In this document: positions 35,717 through 48,000 of the stretch, piece after piece | How the letters are laid out: each line of letters begins with the position of its first letter | Position numbering within the stretch: position 1 is the stretch's first letter | Assembly: GCA_026413225.1 (NCBI GenBank) | Contig: CM048552.1 | Coordinates: 24,169,001 to 24,233,000, forward strand | Length of the DNA stretch: 64,000 nt | Direction of reading: 5' to 3' | Origin: Otis tarda | Lineage: Eukaryota; Chordata; Aves; Otidiformes; Otididae | The notes under the pieces: generated by a model | The model's database searches: none | What the model saw: only the letters and a program-made list of their open reading frames with translations | What the model was told of the DNA's origin: nothing | Program-made: the position numbers and the translations under genes

Positions 35717-36118
35717 GTGCCACAAGGGCCTGCAGATCCCTGGGCAGCAGGAGTAGCGAGAGGTGTCTGGCAAGCCGAGGCCTGGCAGCCAGGGCCCATC
35801 CCATGTCCCAGCCAGGGAACAGGGCAGCTGGAGCACTGGGACAGGTCCAACCCTGGCATCTCCCTGGGGACAGGGACAGACCAAGGCCAGGCCAGGCTAT
35901 CAGCCTGAGCAGGTGGGCCTGGCTCAGTGAGGCCCATGGCTGAACAGGGCAGGGCTACAGACAGCTGAAGACCAGTCCTGCTGTGGAGTCACTGGGACAG
36001 GGACTGACAGTCCCGGGAGCTGGAATGGGGTTCTGGGACTTGGGCAGGGGAGGGGGGAGATCCTTGGCAGGGACAAGCAGGGACAGTGAAGCCATTAAGT
36101 GCTCTCAGGGCCCTGACA
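35717..36118 (+). repeat. GC-rich dispersed repeat, copy 2 of 3
   Basis: This is the longest copy (about 400 bp). It shares CAAGCC-AGGCCTGGCA, CCCAGCCAGGGAACAGGGCAGC and GGAATGGGGTTCTGGGAC with copy 1 at 17497-17769. It ends CTCAGGGCCCTGACA, the reverse complement of the TGTCAGGG start seen in the other copies; its own start is degraded (AGTGCCACAAGGG). A middle section (about 35830-35960) is absent from copy 1, so either copy 1 is internally deleted or this one has an insertion. Open frames on both strands (up to 125 codons) are due to GC content. Confidence 0.7.
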
Positions 36119-38146
36119 AGCAGGAGGCAGGGATCATCTGCAGAATAGTAGTGAAATTATCCACTTAATATCTCTAATGCCCATATTTTGGTAAATGAAA
36201 TGAAAAATAGTGAACCATGCCTTTTTACAGCCCTTACATAAGAACTGAAACACGTTTTAAGCAGATTATCAACCATAAATATGTGTCTTAGTGTTTCCCC
36301 TCAATTTAGTACGTACCCATAAAATTTGCAATTCAACAGGAAAAGCTCCAGGGAAGGAAATACTTTGAAAATGCATCGACTGTGACGATTCTCTTGAGTC
36401 CCACAGAGACTTTGTAAATTTGGATGAGACTCCTCTTACCTCACTTTTGAGGCTACAATGTAGATCTAAACTGCCATGTAAACTTTTTAACCAGTGAAGA
36501 GAGCTATATCTACAACAGGATTAATAAGATCTGGTTTAGATGCTTATGTTAATACGAGGTGAGTTTTGCTCTAGAAGCACAAATTTTAGCTTAGAGATTG
36601 TAAAAGGGCCTGGACAATTTGCTAAGATGCAGACATCTATAGATGGATGAGATGAATCTCACCTAATTAAATTACTTAATGTTTGTCCTTCATCTTCCTG
36701 GCTGCAAAATGAAGAAAATACCCTGCTCCAAAGAGGTTATTTTGACAATAACTTGGTTCCAAACCTTTCTAGGACATCCTTTTGCATCATCACACTGAGA
36801 GGTTTCAAAAGACGAGCTAAACCAGGACCTTTTACCCCACCTCAAGAAGATAAGAGGAAGGGTTTATTTCCTTTACTAGCAGCCTGGCTGTTTTACCAGT
36901 TGCCAAGATAAATGAAAAAAAAAAGTCAGGAACAATTTACTTTTCAAAAGCTGAGACAAAAGTAAATATGAAAAATAGACTCAACAGGTTTTAAGCTTAA
37001 CTTTTCACAAACTCTTTCAATATGTTTTAAGAACAGGATAAAAGTCTTTTATTTTACTTCATCTATTACAACATTTTAATAAATTGCAACATTGTGTATC
37101 ACTCAGAGAAAATATGCATTTAAAAATTATAATTTATTCCTGAACAGGCACAAGCATATAGCACGCATGCACAGAAGCAAATTTGTAGACCTTCATGTTA
37201 TTTGTTTGCAGACTCAACTAAAAAGTATATGGAAACTATTTTCTATGTTTTTCCACCTCAGATTCTTCACATGATCTTCACATAGATTTCTATGAGCTAT
37301 GAATGCAGTTAAAGCAGGGGGAGAATAAATGTTTTATGTGGTCCCAACTATACAGAGCAGCCATGACTAGACTTAGCAACGTTCATTATAATTTAACTGA
37401 AGTTCAGAAGCTCTGCTGCTGAATAGACATTTTTCCTACATCTTCTCAGTTTATATTGAGAAAACCAAGCAAGTGAATAAGAGTGCTTTAAAGAAAATGT
37501 CACTTTTCTCTAAAAGAAAAAACCACTTCTGTAAGCAAACGATAAATCAATGTTTAAAAACAGTGTTATGATCTGGGAGGTATATATGATTTTGCAACAT
37601 TCCACTTGTGAAAGGAGGCTCTGCTGCATTTGTCTCCACATTTTTTTTCCACTTCTGGGCAATGACATTGAGGTATTCTTTACTGGACAATGCAGGCTAT
37701 TTAGAAGTAGAATTAACCATCCATTTCTGTATCAGAAAGAAGGCTTCTGTCACAGGATAAGAAGCATGAAAGAAGTTGTCAGTCAACTGACAAAGCAAAA
37801 ACCGACTTTGGGATCTCTAGGGCTAAACTCATGCAGGGCTACTAACACTGTAACCTGTAACACTTGGCCTTACATTTTGTGAGGGCGTATCAGACCATAG
37901 ATTTGGTGGATTAGGAACAAGGGAGACAAGAAACATTGCAAACCACCTAGCCCAAAATTGGGAACTAAGAGCATTGTAATTCACAGGTCTATGGTGCTTT
38001 AAAGACAAAACAAATAATGACGGGGAAACAGTACTAAAGACTGAAGACTAGAAGTAATCACAGAATTTCCACTAAATTTCTGTTCATCCTGCAGGGAAAA
38101 TGTACCTTGCAGAGACACTTTGACTGCAGGATCTGATGGTTACAAG
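36119..38146. other. Non-coding AT-rich stretch
   Basis: It holds a MIR-like relic at 36660-36775. The 110-codon open frame at 37550-37882 (+) has no domain I recognise, lies in AT-rich DNA with no splice or promoter context, and I do not call it a gene. Confidence 0.6.
36660..36775 (+). repeat. MIR-like SINE relic
   Basis: The order AATTACTTAATGTTTGTCCTT-CATCTTCC-GCTGCAAAATGAAGAAAATACCCTGCTCCAAAGAGGTTATTTTGACAATAAC parallels the MIR core and tail: TYACTTAACCTCTCTGTGCCTCAGTTTCC, CTGTAAAATGGGGATAATA, then ACCTACCTCAYAGGGTTGTTGTGAG. This is the clearest of the three MIR-like relics in the window. Confidence 0.58.
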
Positions 38147-38976
38147 TGGGACAATGCAAACCTCATGAAGTTCAACCAGGCCAAGTGTAAGGTCCTACAC
38201 ATGGGTCGGAGCAATCCCAGGCAAAAATACAGACTGGGCAGAGAATGGATTGACAGCAGCCCCGAGGAGAAGGACTTGGGTGTGTTAGTGGATGAGAAGC
38301 CAAACATGAGCTGGCAATGTGCCTTTGCATCCCAGAAAGTCAACTGCATCCTAGGCTCCATCAAAAGAAGCGTGGCTAGCAGGTCAAAGGAATTGATTTC
38401 GCCCCTCTACTCTGCTCTCATGACACCCCACCCGGAGTACTACATTCAGCTCTGGAGCCCCCAACATAAGAAGGATGTGGACTAGTTGGAGAGAGTCCAG
38501 AGGAGGGCCATGAAGATGATCAGAGGGCTGGAGCAGCTTTCCTATGAGTACAGGCTGAGGGAGTTGAGGTTGCTCAGCCTGGAGAAAAGAAGGCTCCAAG
38601 AAGACCTTATAGGAGCCTTCCAGTACCTAAAGGGCCACCTACAGGAAAGATGGGGAAAAACTCTCCAGTGAGGCCTGTTGCGATAGGATGAAGGCTAACA
38701 GTTTTAAAATTGAAGGAAGTAGATTCAGATTAGACGTTAGGAAAAAAGTATTTACAATGAGGGTGGTGAGGCACCGGAACAGGTTGCCCAAAGAGATGGT
38801 GGATACCCCATCCCTAGAAACATTCAAAGCCAGGTTGGACAGGGCTCTGAGCAACCTGATCTGGTGGGAGATGTCCCTGCTTCTTGCAGGGGGATTGGAC
38901 TAGGTGACCTTTAAAGGTCCCTTCCAACCTTAACTATTCGATGATTCTATGCTATTATTCTATTCTATGATTTAAC
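38147..38976 (+). mobile_element. CR1 retrotransposon, 5'-truncated, 0.83 kb
   Basis: It starts at the ORF2 codons for Asn-Leu-Met-Lys-Phe-Asn-Gln-Ala-Lys (38150-38180, equivalent to 21560 of the best copy) and ends with GATTCTATGCTATTATTCTATTCTATGA. The frame is open to 38482, then a TAG at 38483-38485 replaces the CAG seen at the equivalent place in the 21139 copy. It resumes in frame to about 38630, where about 2 extra bases (GGGCCACCTAC against GGGGGCCTAC) shift it. The last part is open at 38688-38903. The element is dead. Its tail repeat is irregular (ATTCG, ATGCTATT). Confidence 0.93.
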
Positions 38977-41900
38977 CATTGGCTACTAAGAGTTAGCCAG
39001 CACTACATAGGGATTCATTTTCAGAAAATTATTGAGGCGTACAGAGACCTTGGACCATGAAGCAGTCTTTGCCCCAAACTAGCAGGAGAAATCAGGTGGT
39101 GATTTTTTTTTTAATAGGTCATTTTTTTTTTCTGTAACAAGGTATTTCTTTAGGATTTCCTTAGGATGGTAAGCCTTAGGATGAAGAAGACACTCAGCAA
39201 CATTTCAGGTTAAGATGAGAATTGGTTTAATCAATTCAGCTTCACCTTTTCTTCCTTAAGTAGCGTGTAAGAATGGCCATATTCCTTAAACTGAGAAATA
39301 TTACAGTTCTTGTGTCTAGACTAATATATGCTATCTGCTTTAAGTTTGTTTAAAACTAGCAGTATTCTGAGTAGGTCTGCATCAGATAGAGATCGAACCT
39401 GTGTGATAATCACAAAGTAGCAGAACTGAGTTTTTTGGAATTGTTATACTACCATAAGCTTAGAAGGATATCAGCACGGATCCATAAATGTATTTGTATG
39501 CTAAACTCCCACTAAAGTCATAAATCATTAAGGGTCTACGTCTTGGTAGAGTAAAAGTCAAATATGTTGTTACTGTTGATTTTTAATAAAATCATGCTGT
39601 CAAGATTGCATTCCTGTTGTCAAGGTTACATTTGTGTCAGGAATTCTTCTCTCAAAAATCCCTCTGAAAAAATTTAGTTCTTAGCATTTGCCTGTTATTG
39701 CATTATTTAGCCAAAGGGCGAAATTGTAGAACACTATTATTTCAGCTTTGCCTGTTTAGAAGACTTCTTAATTTGAAAAAGAAATAAATTTTTTTTTTCT
39801 ACTTTATAAATGCAAGAAAAGCTATGTTTTAGCAAATGCACACATTAAAGTCAAATGTAAACATGCAGTGAAAGGCAATATCTTGCAGTGTGTACTGAAA
39901 AATTGTAAATGAAGCAGAAATCATGTATTAATTTAGTCACTGGAGTAAACATTTGGAGATGTTCAAATGAATATGCTGTCTTTATTAATAAATTGTCACT
40001 AACATTTCTCAAATGTTTTTGTTATAGGCATTATTACAATTGTGGACCTTGACACAATTTTAAAGAAGAGAACATTATTAGGTGGGAAGAAAATGAGATG
40101 CCCCAAACCAGCAGAGATACATAAATAGATATTAAACCAGCAGGAACTCGGATCACGAAAAGATCAAAACATTTGTGTAAACTGGTAACATCACAACATC
40201 TGTATGTAGCACTGCACTTTTTCAGAGGTCTTTCAAAAAGTTATGTCAGAGTAACAATTTCTCCAGTTGGTTTTATCTACAGCTGGGAGCACTGAGAATA
40301 CCTGAATACAAACCCTCACTTAGATTTTTAAATGTAACCACTAACTAAGATTCGAAGATCAGGCCTTAGGAAAGGAAACTTTAATGCCCCTCAGGATACC
40401 TCTACAAAAAGGCGCTTTTCAATAGTAGACTTTTCAATACTCCACTGCAGACCAGACACACATAGACTCTTATGCACACAGTTTCATATCGCAGAACATT
40501 TATACTGGCAAATTTCCATTTTTCTTTTTGTTTCAGTGAATATTTTTGATGAAGATTTTTAAATTAACGACACATGTGTCTCCAAATAGTCACTTATTTA
40601 ACAGTATTTTAATATTTTCTTCAGAAGATGACACTGATCCATCTTGCTGAAATGTACTATCACTGGGTTTTATTCCAGATTTGAATCTGACATAGAAAAC
40701 ATTTTTTTTGTAGTGCTTCTTCACTCTTTAAATTCCCTGGTAAAAGAAATATAATCCTATATACAAACTCCAGTGAATTAATCTAAAGATCTCCACTGTC
40801 TAGATCTTAATCCATACTGCTTCTTTGCAATTCATATCCTTTTCTAATGTTTAAATAAATAAATTTCCATTTTTGTTCTATTTCTCAAAGCCTTTTAGAA
40901 AACTAACTGTCTGGTAGTAATTTTATCCAGCTTCATACTCAGATACATAATCTGTTTAGCACGTAAACCAAGGACAAAGAATTACAGGAGAGCCCTAGCA
41001 AATGAATGACCCATTATAAAATGGTAGTTGCTTGGATCAATACCTGCACAAAATAAGTTTGTAGTTGAAAGCATAGATTGTATTTTTGTTTCTCTGATCT
41101 CTAGTGCAGATAGTGGGAAAATCTTACACAAATTTTAAAAGTAGACATATATTCATATATTACAGAAGATATTGAGCTGGAAATGGCAGTCAGTTCGTAT
41201 ATGTTCTTTCAGACTAATTTTCTTTCCTAACTAAGCCTGCTCCCTCAACCTAAAGAGGCTTAGAAAAAGCGTTTTCAGGACAGCTTAAAGCTGCGACAAA
41301 CAACTACCTGAGCCTGTGAAATCCTGTTAGTGAAACTCAGTTGCTCTTTGGAGACATCTAATCAGATGCTGTCTGCTGCTTGCGCTTTCTCACTCTCAGT
41401 AGTTCTTTCTTAATAACACCCTTCTAACAACTTCATTTTGGGACCAGTGTGAGAAAGAAGTGCACTGTGCTTTCTTTCTAACACTTCCAATAACTTTCCT
41501 TTTTTTTTTTTTTAATAAGTCATTGTAGGCTGAAATGGAAGCAAACCAAAAATATGCCAACAGAAAGATCAAACCAATTTTTAAAGTAATTGTTATTAAT
41601 GAGCTAATTTATGTCAAAAAATAGAATACAGACCTAAAAGTGAACTAAAAGTTATCCCAGACTTCCAATTTTCACAAGGTAGTCCTTTCCACACATTTTT
41701 CAAATTCATTTTACAAATTTAAAGCTTATATCAAAAAATCACTGCTTTCCCTCTTCTCTCACACCACTATGTTCAACTATTATTGTCCTAGGATGACAGT
41801 TTTAAGTTGATGAACCCTAGGCTTTTTGTTCAGAGTGTGGATCCTGTAAAAATACTTATGGTAGTGCATTACTATTTTAAATTGAGAAAAAACATGAATA

Positions 41901-42060
41901 GAGAAACAGCATTTTGTCTTAAAAACCCAGTTTAGAAGAATGTCGTGTACAGATTAATGGCCTAGTAGACACAATGACCTCTGGACTGACAGATTGCAGT
42001 GCCAGCTGTGGACCTGAACATAAACGCTGGCCTCCATAATTGAGCTTTCTTGTAAGTTCT

Positions 42061-42106
42061 AGTGTCAGCTGATTCCTTCCTCCAGTGTCAGTTGATTCCT
42101 TCCTCC
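42061..42106. repeat. Two-copy 23-bp tandem duplication
   Basis: AGTGTCAGCTGATTCCTTCC (42061 onward, 23-bp unit) is repeated directly at 42084 with one C/T difference. Confidence 0.88.
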
Positions 42107-42599
42107 AACCAGAACAAATGTGTGCAGTCTGCAAATCAGAAAATAGGAAGCAGCTATCATTCAGCAGTAGCATGTATAAGAGCTCCGAGGCTAGAAATCA
42201 GATTGTTTTGGGCTTCTAGTTAGATGCACCTGTCAGAGTAAATGTGTTTTAAAACACTTATCAGGGAAGATGAGAAGCTTGTCAGGAAGATATTGAATTG
42301 CTACTTAAAATATGTACTTCTCATCTTTTTTTATATTTGATATCAGGCTGGAACCTTGCACAGTATTATTTTCCTCCTTTCTTTACTGACATCACAGGTC
42401 TGTTTTGCTATCTTTATAATTTCTTACTTTGTCATCTTCCCTGTTGGGAAGTGGTGTTATTTGCACTTTGTATCATTGTGTCTTGCATGAAAATACTGCA
42501 TCTAGGTACATTCAGAATTAACAGGTTTGCTCTATAGCTCATTGAAAATTTCCAAAAATTTCCTGCTTCGTTTTTCTTTCAACACTTTAATTTTGCAAT

Positions 42600-42726
42600 G
42601 GAAGGGAAAGAAGGAGGGAGGGAGGGAGGAATGAAAGAGAGGGTAAGGGGAGGAGGAAAACAGAGAGGGACAGTGGGAGGGAGGGAGCGAGGGAGGAAGG
42701 AAAGAAGGAAGATAGGAGAGGAAGAC
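42600..42726 (+). repeat. Polypurine (GGGA/GGAA)n tract
   Basis: About 125 bp are almost purely A and G on the + strand, with GGAGGGAGGGAGGGAGG at about 42613-42629 and further GGGAGGGAGGGA at about 42676-42690. Only a few pyrimidines interrupt it. Such tracts can form triplex (H-DNA) structures, and the G-runs are close to the G-quadruplex pattern. It is probably an expanded simple repeat. The matching polypyrimidine open frame on the other strand (42579-42776) is not a gene. Confidence 0.9.
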
Positions 42727-43465
42727 ATCATTGGGGTTTTCTTCATATGACCTAGAGGAGAAAAAAAAAAGACCAAAATTTCAAGAAATAATGTTTAGTG
42801 GTAGAAGTATTTTACAATTTTCTCCAAGAACAAATCAACCATTCATTTCCTTTCTTATAGAAACATTAACTCTGATAATACTCACTTTCTCTTCCTTTGC
42901 AAATAAAGGCTAAGGAGAGTTCCACGGAAAGGTTGATTTCTGTACATGCAGTTAAAACAATGTGTAATAAATTAAGCTCTTAAGAACAAACAGCTCAAAG
43001 ATTATTTCATAATAGCCTATTCATATGATTGGCTATCAGCTGAACAGATCCACAGCATTGATTAAATGGTTCTTAGTGACTTACTTACAAGATAGTGAAA
43101 ATGAGCCAATTCTGGCGAAGAATATCTCCTGTTGACAACAGCAAGATAGCTACAGTTCCCATTCAAAAGAGATAATGGTATGTCACTCAGTAAGAGGGAA
43201 TCAAAAAGGAAGAGAAGTCAAGGACAAATGGATCAAAAGAAATATAAAGTAACTTAATTATGCATAAACTTATATAAAGCAACTAGCATTCTTCATTTTT
43301 TTCTGCTATATCAATTTTTTAGTCTTTAGGTGGTTAAATTTATCACAATTTCAAAGGAATCTTGTGACTCTCAAATGCACCTTTTACTTATGGCTAGTTT
43401 TAACATTTAAGGTTTTGGTAGCAGAAGACATACAATGATTAACTAAACAATGGTATGAAGCTGCA

Positions 43466-43710
43466 TCAGTGGAACATTGTCAGATTGGACATTAGGAAAA
43501 GATTCTTCACTAAGAGGGTGATCAGTAACTGGAACAGGCTCCCCAGGGAAGTAGTCATGGCACCAAGCCTGCCAGAGTTCAAGGAGCATCTGGATGATGC
43601 TTTTAGTCATATGGTTCAATTTTAGGTAGTCCTGCAAAGAGCAGGGAGTTGGACTCGATGTTCTTTATGAGTCACTTCCAACTTGAGATATTCTGTGATT
43701 CTATGATGTG
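43466..43710 (+). mobile_element. CR1 3' end of a second subfamily
   Basis: It begins TTGTCAGATTGGACATTAGGAAAAGATTCTTCAC (ORF2 C-terminal end) and runs through AACTGGAACAGGCTCCCCAGGG, then the 3'UTR GGAGTTGGACTCGATGTTC, to the tail ATATTCTGTGATTCTATGAT. The 3'UTR wording (GGACTCGATG ... CACTTCCAACTTGAGATATTC) differs from the GGACTAGATGACCTTTAAAGG type of the four other plus and minus copies, so it comes from a different CR1 subfamily. Severely 5'-truncated and coding-dead. Confidence 0.9.
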
Positions 43711-44964
43711 TTAGACAATTATCTGAAAGGGTCTATTTTTTAAGCTATCTGGCTCAGTGTAAACATTATCTGGCATTCTTTTTAAAATTAACATATTTGA
43801 AGGCATTGAAAGTTGTGATATTTTTCCCACTAATTGCAATTGGTTGTGATTCTGGAGTTGAGTCTGCATGGTAGTGTTGAAGTTAAGCACACACTTAAGT
43901 GTTTCCAGGGTTTCAAAGGATGAACAGGTAGGCTGTGTTTCATTTTTATTTCTCCTGCACCAGGTTGAGATTTTCTCTTAAAAGAAAAATAGGGGCAAAA
44001 TTGTGTGATCAAATTTTTGATTTTTTAATATTATCTCTGTGTTTTTTTTTTAAATGTGTATGTCCATGTGTCATTTCCTTGACACAGGGGCATATAGTAA
44101 TAGTCTAACCTCACTAAAACTGGGTTGAGGCTGAGTAGTATTTCTACACTAGATACTGCTGACTACAGAGTAAGATTTATCCCTTTACTATGCAGGCATT
44201 TAATGTCTTAGATATGTAAGATGAAAAATTGTATGTTTTTCCTACTTAGGACATTGTTTGCAATGAATCTGGGAAGATTTTCAGTTCAATGATAAAAATA
44301 TATATTCCTAATGCCTGTTCCATGTCTGAAGTTATATCCTGTACAATCAACTCCCATTAAGTCTTGAAAAAGATACAAAATTTACTTAATTAATTCATAA
44401 TTTTTTAACATATTCAGCCCTCTAGAACCAAAGAATCATAGAATCCTTGGTTAAAAAAAAAATCTAAATGTAATTAGATTATTAGTGACATTAGTTTAAT
44501 CTGCTTGGCCGGTTTTCTACTGAAATAGTGAAATCATAGAAGTACTATAGAATTTGGCATGATTAGAACAGGCACTGGACTAGAATGGTAGTGCTAATGG
44601 AGGTCAGCGCTGAGGTGCATGAAGAAAGCTTGCAAATACTTGCTGACATACTTATTAACTCTAGGGCATACTCTAACACTTCTTGGGTCATTGTTCTTAT
44701 CTGATCCTTTAAACAAAACTGCAAATTAATTTGGATACTTTTCTATTTCCTATATGTGAACAATAAGACCCAAAGACACTGAAGCCTCTGTAATAATGTT
44801 GAACAGCTAACCTATTAATTAAACACAGATCTCACAATAAAGCTGTCTGATTGTTTAAATGGTATTGCCTCCCAAAATATGCTGAAGTCCCAAATCTAGG
44901 ATACTCCTCCTGCATGCCCCTGTATTTGCACTATATTGCTGAAATGGATATTCTGTAAACACAA

Positions 44965-45070
44965 TCACTTTGGGAAACCATTCCACAATCTAATAAACCT
45001 CAGTGCCAAGATATTCCCCTGACTCCTTAAATGTTCTCATTACCTCAATTTACTCCCATTACCTTTAAAT
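44965..45070 (-). mobile_element. Possible old CR1 fragment
   Basis: On the + strand CATTCCACAATCTAATAAACCTCAGTGCCAAGATATTCCCCTGACTCC ... ACTCCCATTACCT has the spacing of the reversed CR1 ORF2 end (TTCCA-caccctcA ... aaagAATTTCTTCCT ... CCATTacCC). No tail is present and identity is low. Confidence 0.35.
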
Positions 45071-48000
45071 ATTCCCCAAACTGTTTATATCTGCTTTGTT
45101 GTTTCAAAATTCAAATTCTGAACTGAATTTCACAGGTATGTTTGTGACGAGTGTAGTGGGGCAAGGAGTTTTTAATAAGGTTGATGGTCCAAGCTATGTA
45201 CTATCTGAACAGGGGGAAAAAGTTCTTTCTGCTGTGAAAAGCGAAATCTCAGTAGTCTTTTACACAGAGCAATTTACATTCCTGTATATAAACTGGGAAT
45301 TATAAACTGGCAGCCACACTGGATAGAAGGTCAAGCTGCACTTTTGAAGAGCAAATGGATAGCCTCTGTAGGGAGCCAATGACTCTCATTTGTAGGGATC
45401 TTTTATAAAGATATACATTATTTGATAGCTAATGTGAAGATTCTTCAAGAGGAATGAAAATGTTCCTGATGTCCCATGAAGAAAAATGTGCTTGAGAAGG
45501 CATGGCCAATTGATTCATGAGTGCAGAAATCCATAAGAGTTGACCACAGGAACGCATCAGTGAGGTTTATTTTGTTAATGAAACCCAAAGGTCTGGTACC
45601 CTTTCTAATATCACCATCTCTTCATATTTGGCTTCCCACTTATTTTCAATGAGGAATTTCTGAAAACACCTGTAGATGTTCTTGACTATTTTGTTCTTCA
45701 TTTTGTAAAGAGATAAATATGGGCTTATGTGCCTAAGGATAAAACACCAAGTTGCATAACTCTATCGCAGAATTCACTTACTCTTTTGTAAAAACAGTTC
45801 TCTACTGAGCATTTGCATAGAATTAATTAACACTACCATACACTAACTTGGTTGCTAGATGCTGGCACATCTGTGTAATCCAGTTGTTTGATACTGTGAG
45901 GTGGACAAACATAACTGAAGACAACTGTTGTTCAGATTTACATATTTTTTTTGTGAAATTACATTGTTTCTCTGGATTGCTTGTATAAATTTGCATGTGG
46001 AAAATCAGATTATTTCTATGAAGTATTATCACAAATGTCTTCTTTATTAATTTTTCTAAAAAACAAATACAATATTTAATTTTAAAAGCCCATCTTGTCC
46101 TCTTTTTGGCAAAGGTGAAAATGAGGTTTTAAGATTTTAATTAAGGTGCAAATATTCTCAGTGTCATTCTATGTTCCTCCTCTTATAGTATAATAATGTT
46201 AACTACATTTTCAGATTCTAGATCTTACCATGTTTTTATTCTCCATATCTGCACTGCCTAGACCACGTTGGTTTGAGAACTCACTCATAGATAGTGGATC
46301 TGGATTCTAAGAATATTTGATAAGATATTTTGCTCCTTAGCGAGCAGTTTTATCTTATTTCTGCACATTACAAGGTAATGTCTTGATGCTTCTAGTATTA
46401 CTTTTGTTAGAAAACCACATGTATGATGTATTCAGTACATGTTTCTGCCATTTTCAAGCTGCATCAACAGCCTTAATCAGATGAAGAAAAAAGTGCTATT
46501 TCTTCAGTAGGAACATAACATATGATTGAAAAAGGTCATACAATAGTGGGTCAGCTTTGTTAATGAACTTTCTTGAGCAGTTTTACCTTCATTACTGCTG
46601 AGATGTATTATTAACGTGCCATGAAATTTCCTTATCACTGTATTATCTTATTTGCTAAAGACTTGCAACTATATATTGTGTTGATTTTTACATAATAACC
46701 CATTTAAGATCTTATTCAAAGTATTCTGTCTGTTCATTTATTGTGATTTAAATTATCTGTTCTATTATCTTTATCAGCAATAGGATAACTAATTTGGTTT
46801 GTACATGCCTTGGAGCTTTCTCGTTATTCTAGCCTTTAATGATTATTGCAAATTTGGGATCTGATAGAGATACACATCACTGTGATGAGATCTTTCTGTG
46901 TTTCCTTTAGTGTGTACCAAAATTTCTGAAGGAAGATGACTGCATGGTAGATAAACATGCATTTTGAACATGCTAACATGTAATTCATTCTCCTTGAAAT
47001 TTAATGAAAACAAACACCAGTTGGTAGGATCTGTGCCTTACTAAGAAGCTTATCCATTCCTCAGGTAGTTATGACAGACAGTATATTAGTAGTTTCTCCC
47101 AAGTGAAATTGCTGAACCATGCTTTACATATCAGCATTTGACTAGTTAAGCTTCATCGCTTCTACCCTTAAGTTGATGTCAAAAAGAAATATTTTCTCTT
47201 TGTCAGAAGGCACAAAGAGAAATCAATGGAGGAGAACATCTCAAACAGCTGAACATATAGCCACCTGCACCTCCTGAGAGCTTATGGACCCAAATCAGTC
47301 ACAGGAAAGAGGCTTCATCAGTAGCGGAGACGAAAGACAATATGGATTAATCAGAAATAGAAGTTCTTACATGAAATTGCTCAGTAGTCCAGACAGAAGG
47401 TGATGTGAGATTGATAAGTAAGAGAAAGTAATGTGGGATTAATATGTGCTCACCATCCAGACCCTCAGGAACAGGAAACAACTTCCACATTTTTTTTTCT
47501 CTATGTAGCAAACTCAGAAGACTTTTTTTACTTATAACTAAAGCTGCCTAGCTTTTACTATTGCCTTTGAGATGGCAGGTTACTAAAGAAAAACATGAAC
47601 ATGTTAGTAATAGATGTAGAGTCATCAAGAACAGCATTTGCTGAAGTCATAAAAAATAGAATGCAACTTCTAGAATAAATTAGTGAAATCTCAGCAAGAA
47701 CTAAAGGTTGTTATTCAAGGACATGCCATTCCTTCAGGTGGCATACCTGAGAGTAGTATAACATCTAAGGTTAAACATCCAGCACCAGATGAGAAATTGT
47801 TGTAGACTCTGGTTGTTACTCCGTTTCAGACCTAGAAGAAAGTGTCTATAGTGTATCTGCATTTGAGCTAGGTGGTCACCACAGTCAGTAAACATCTAGT
47901 TAGTAAAGTCAATGGACCCTAGATTTCACCAAGCACCTGTTTTTCCATCTAGATCTCATCCTAACTTCACAGACTTTATGAGCTAGATCACCATGGACTA

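Larger units (their letters stand above)
38977..43465. other. Non-coding AT-rich stretch with simple repeats
   Basis: It holds a tandem duplication at 42061-42106 and a polypurine tract at 42600-42726. Otherwise no gene or classifiable element. T-runs occur at 39101, 39122, 39788 and 41500. Confidence 0.65.

Noticed and set aside
35531-35937. 125-codon and 93-codon open frames
   Set aside because: They run from AT-rich flank into the GC-rich repeat copy 2. The repeat explains the openness and the two strands overlap.
37550-37882. 110-codon plus-strand open frame
   Set aside because: AT-rich, no motif, and no splice-site-framed exon pattern or homologue I recognise.
44429-44456. CR1 tail (AAAGAATCATAGAATCC)
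   Set aside because: Only about 20 bases match and no 3'UTR follows; could be a stub but not supportable.
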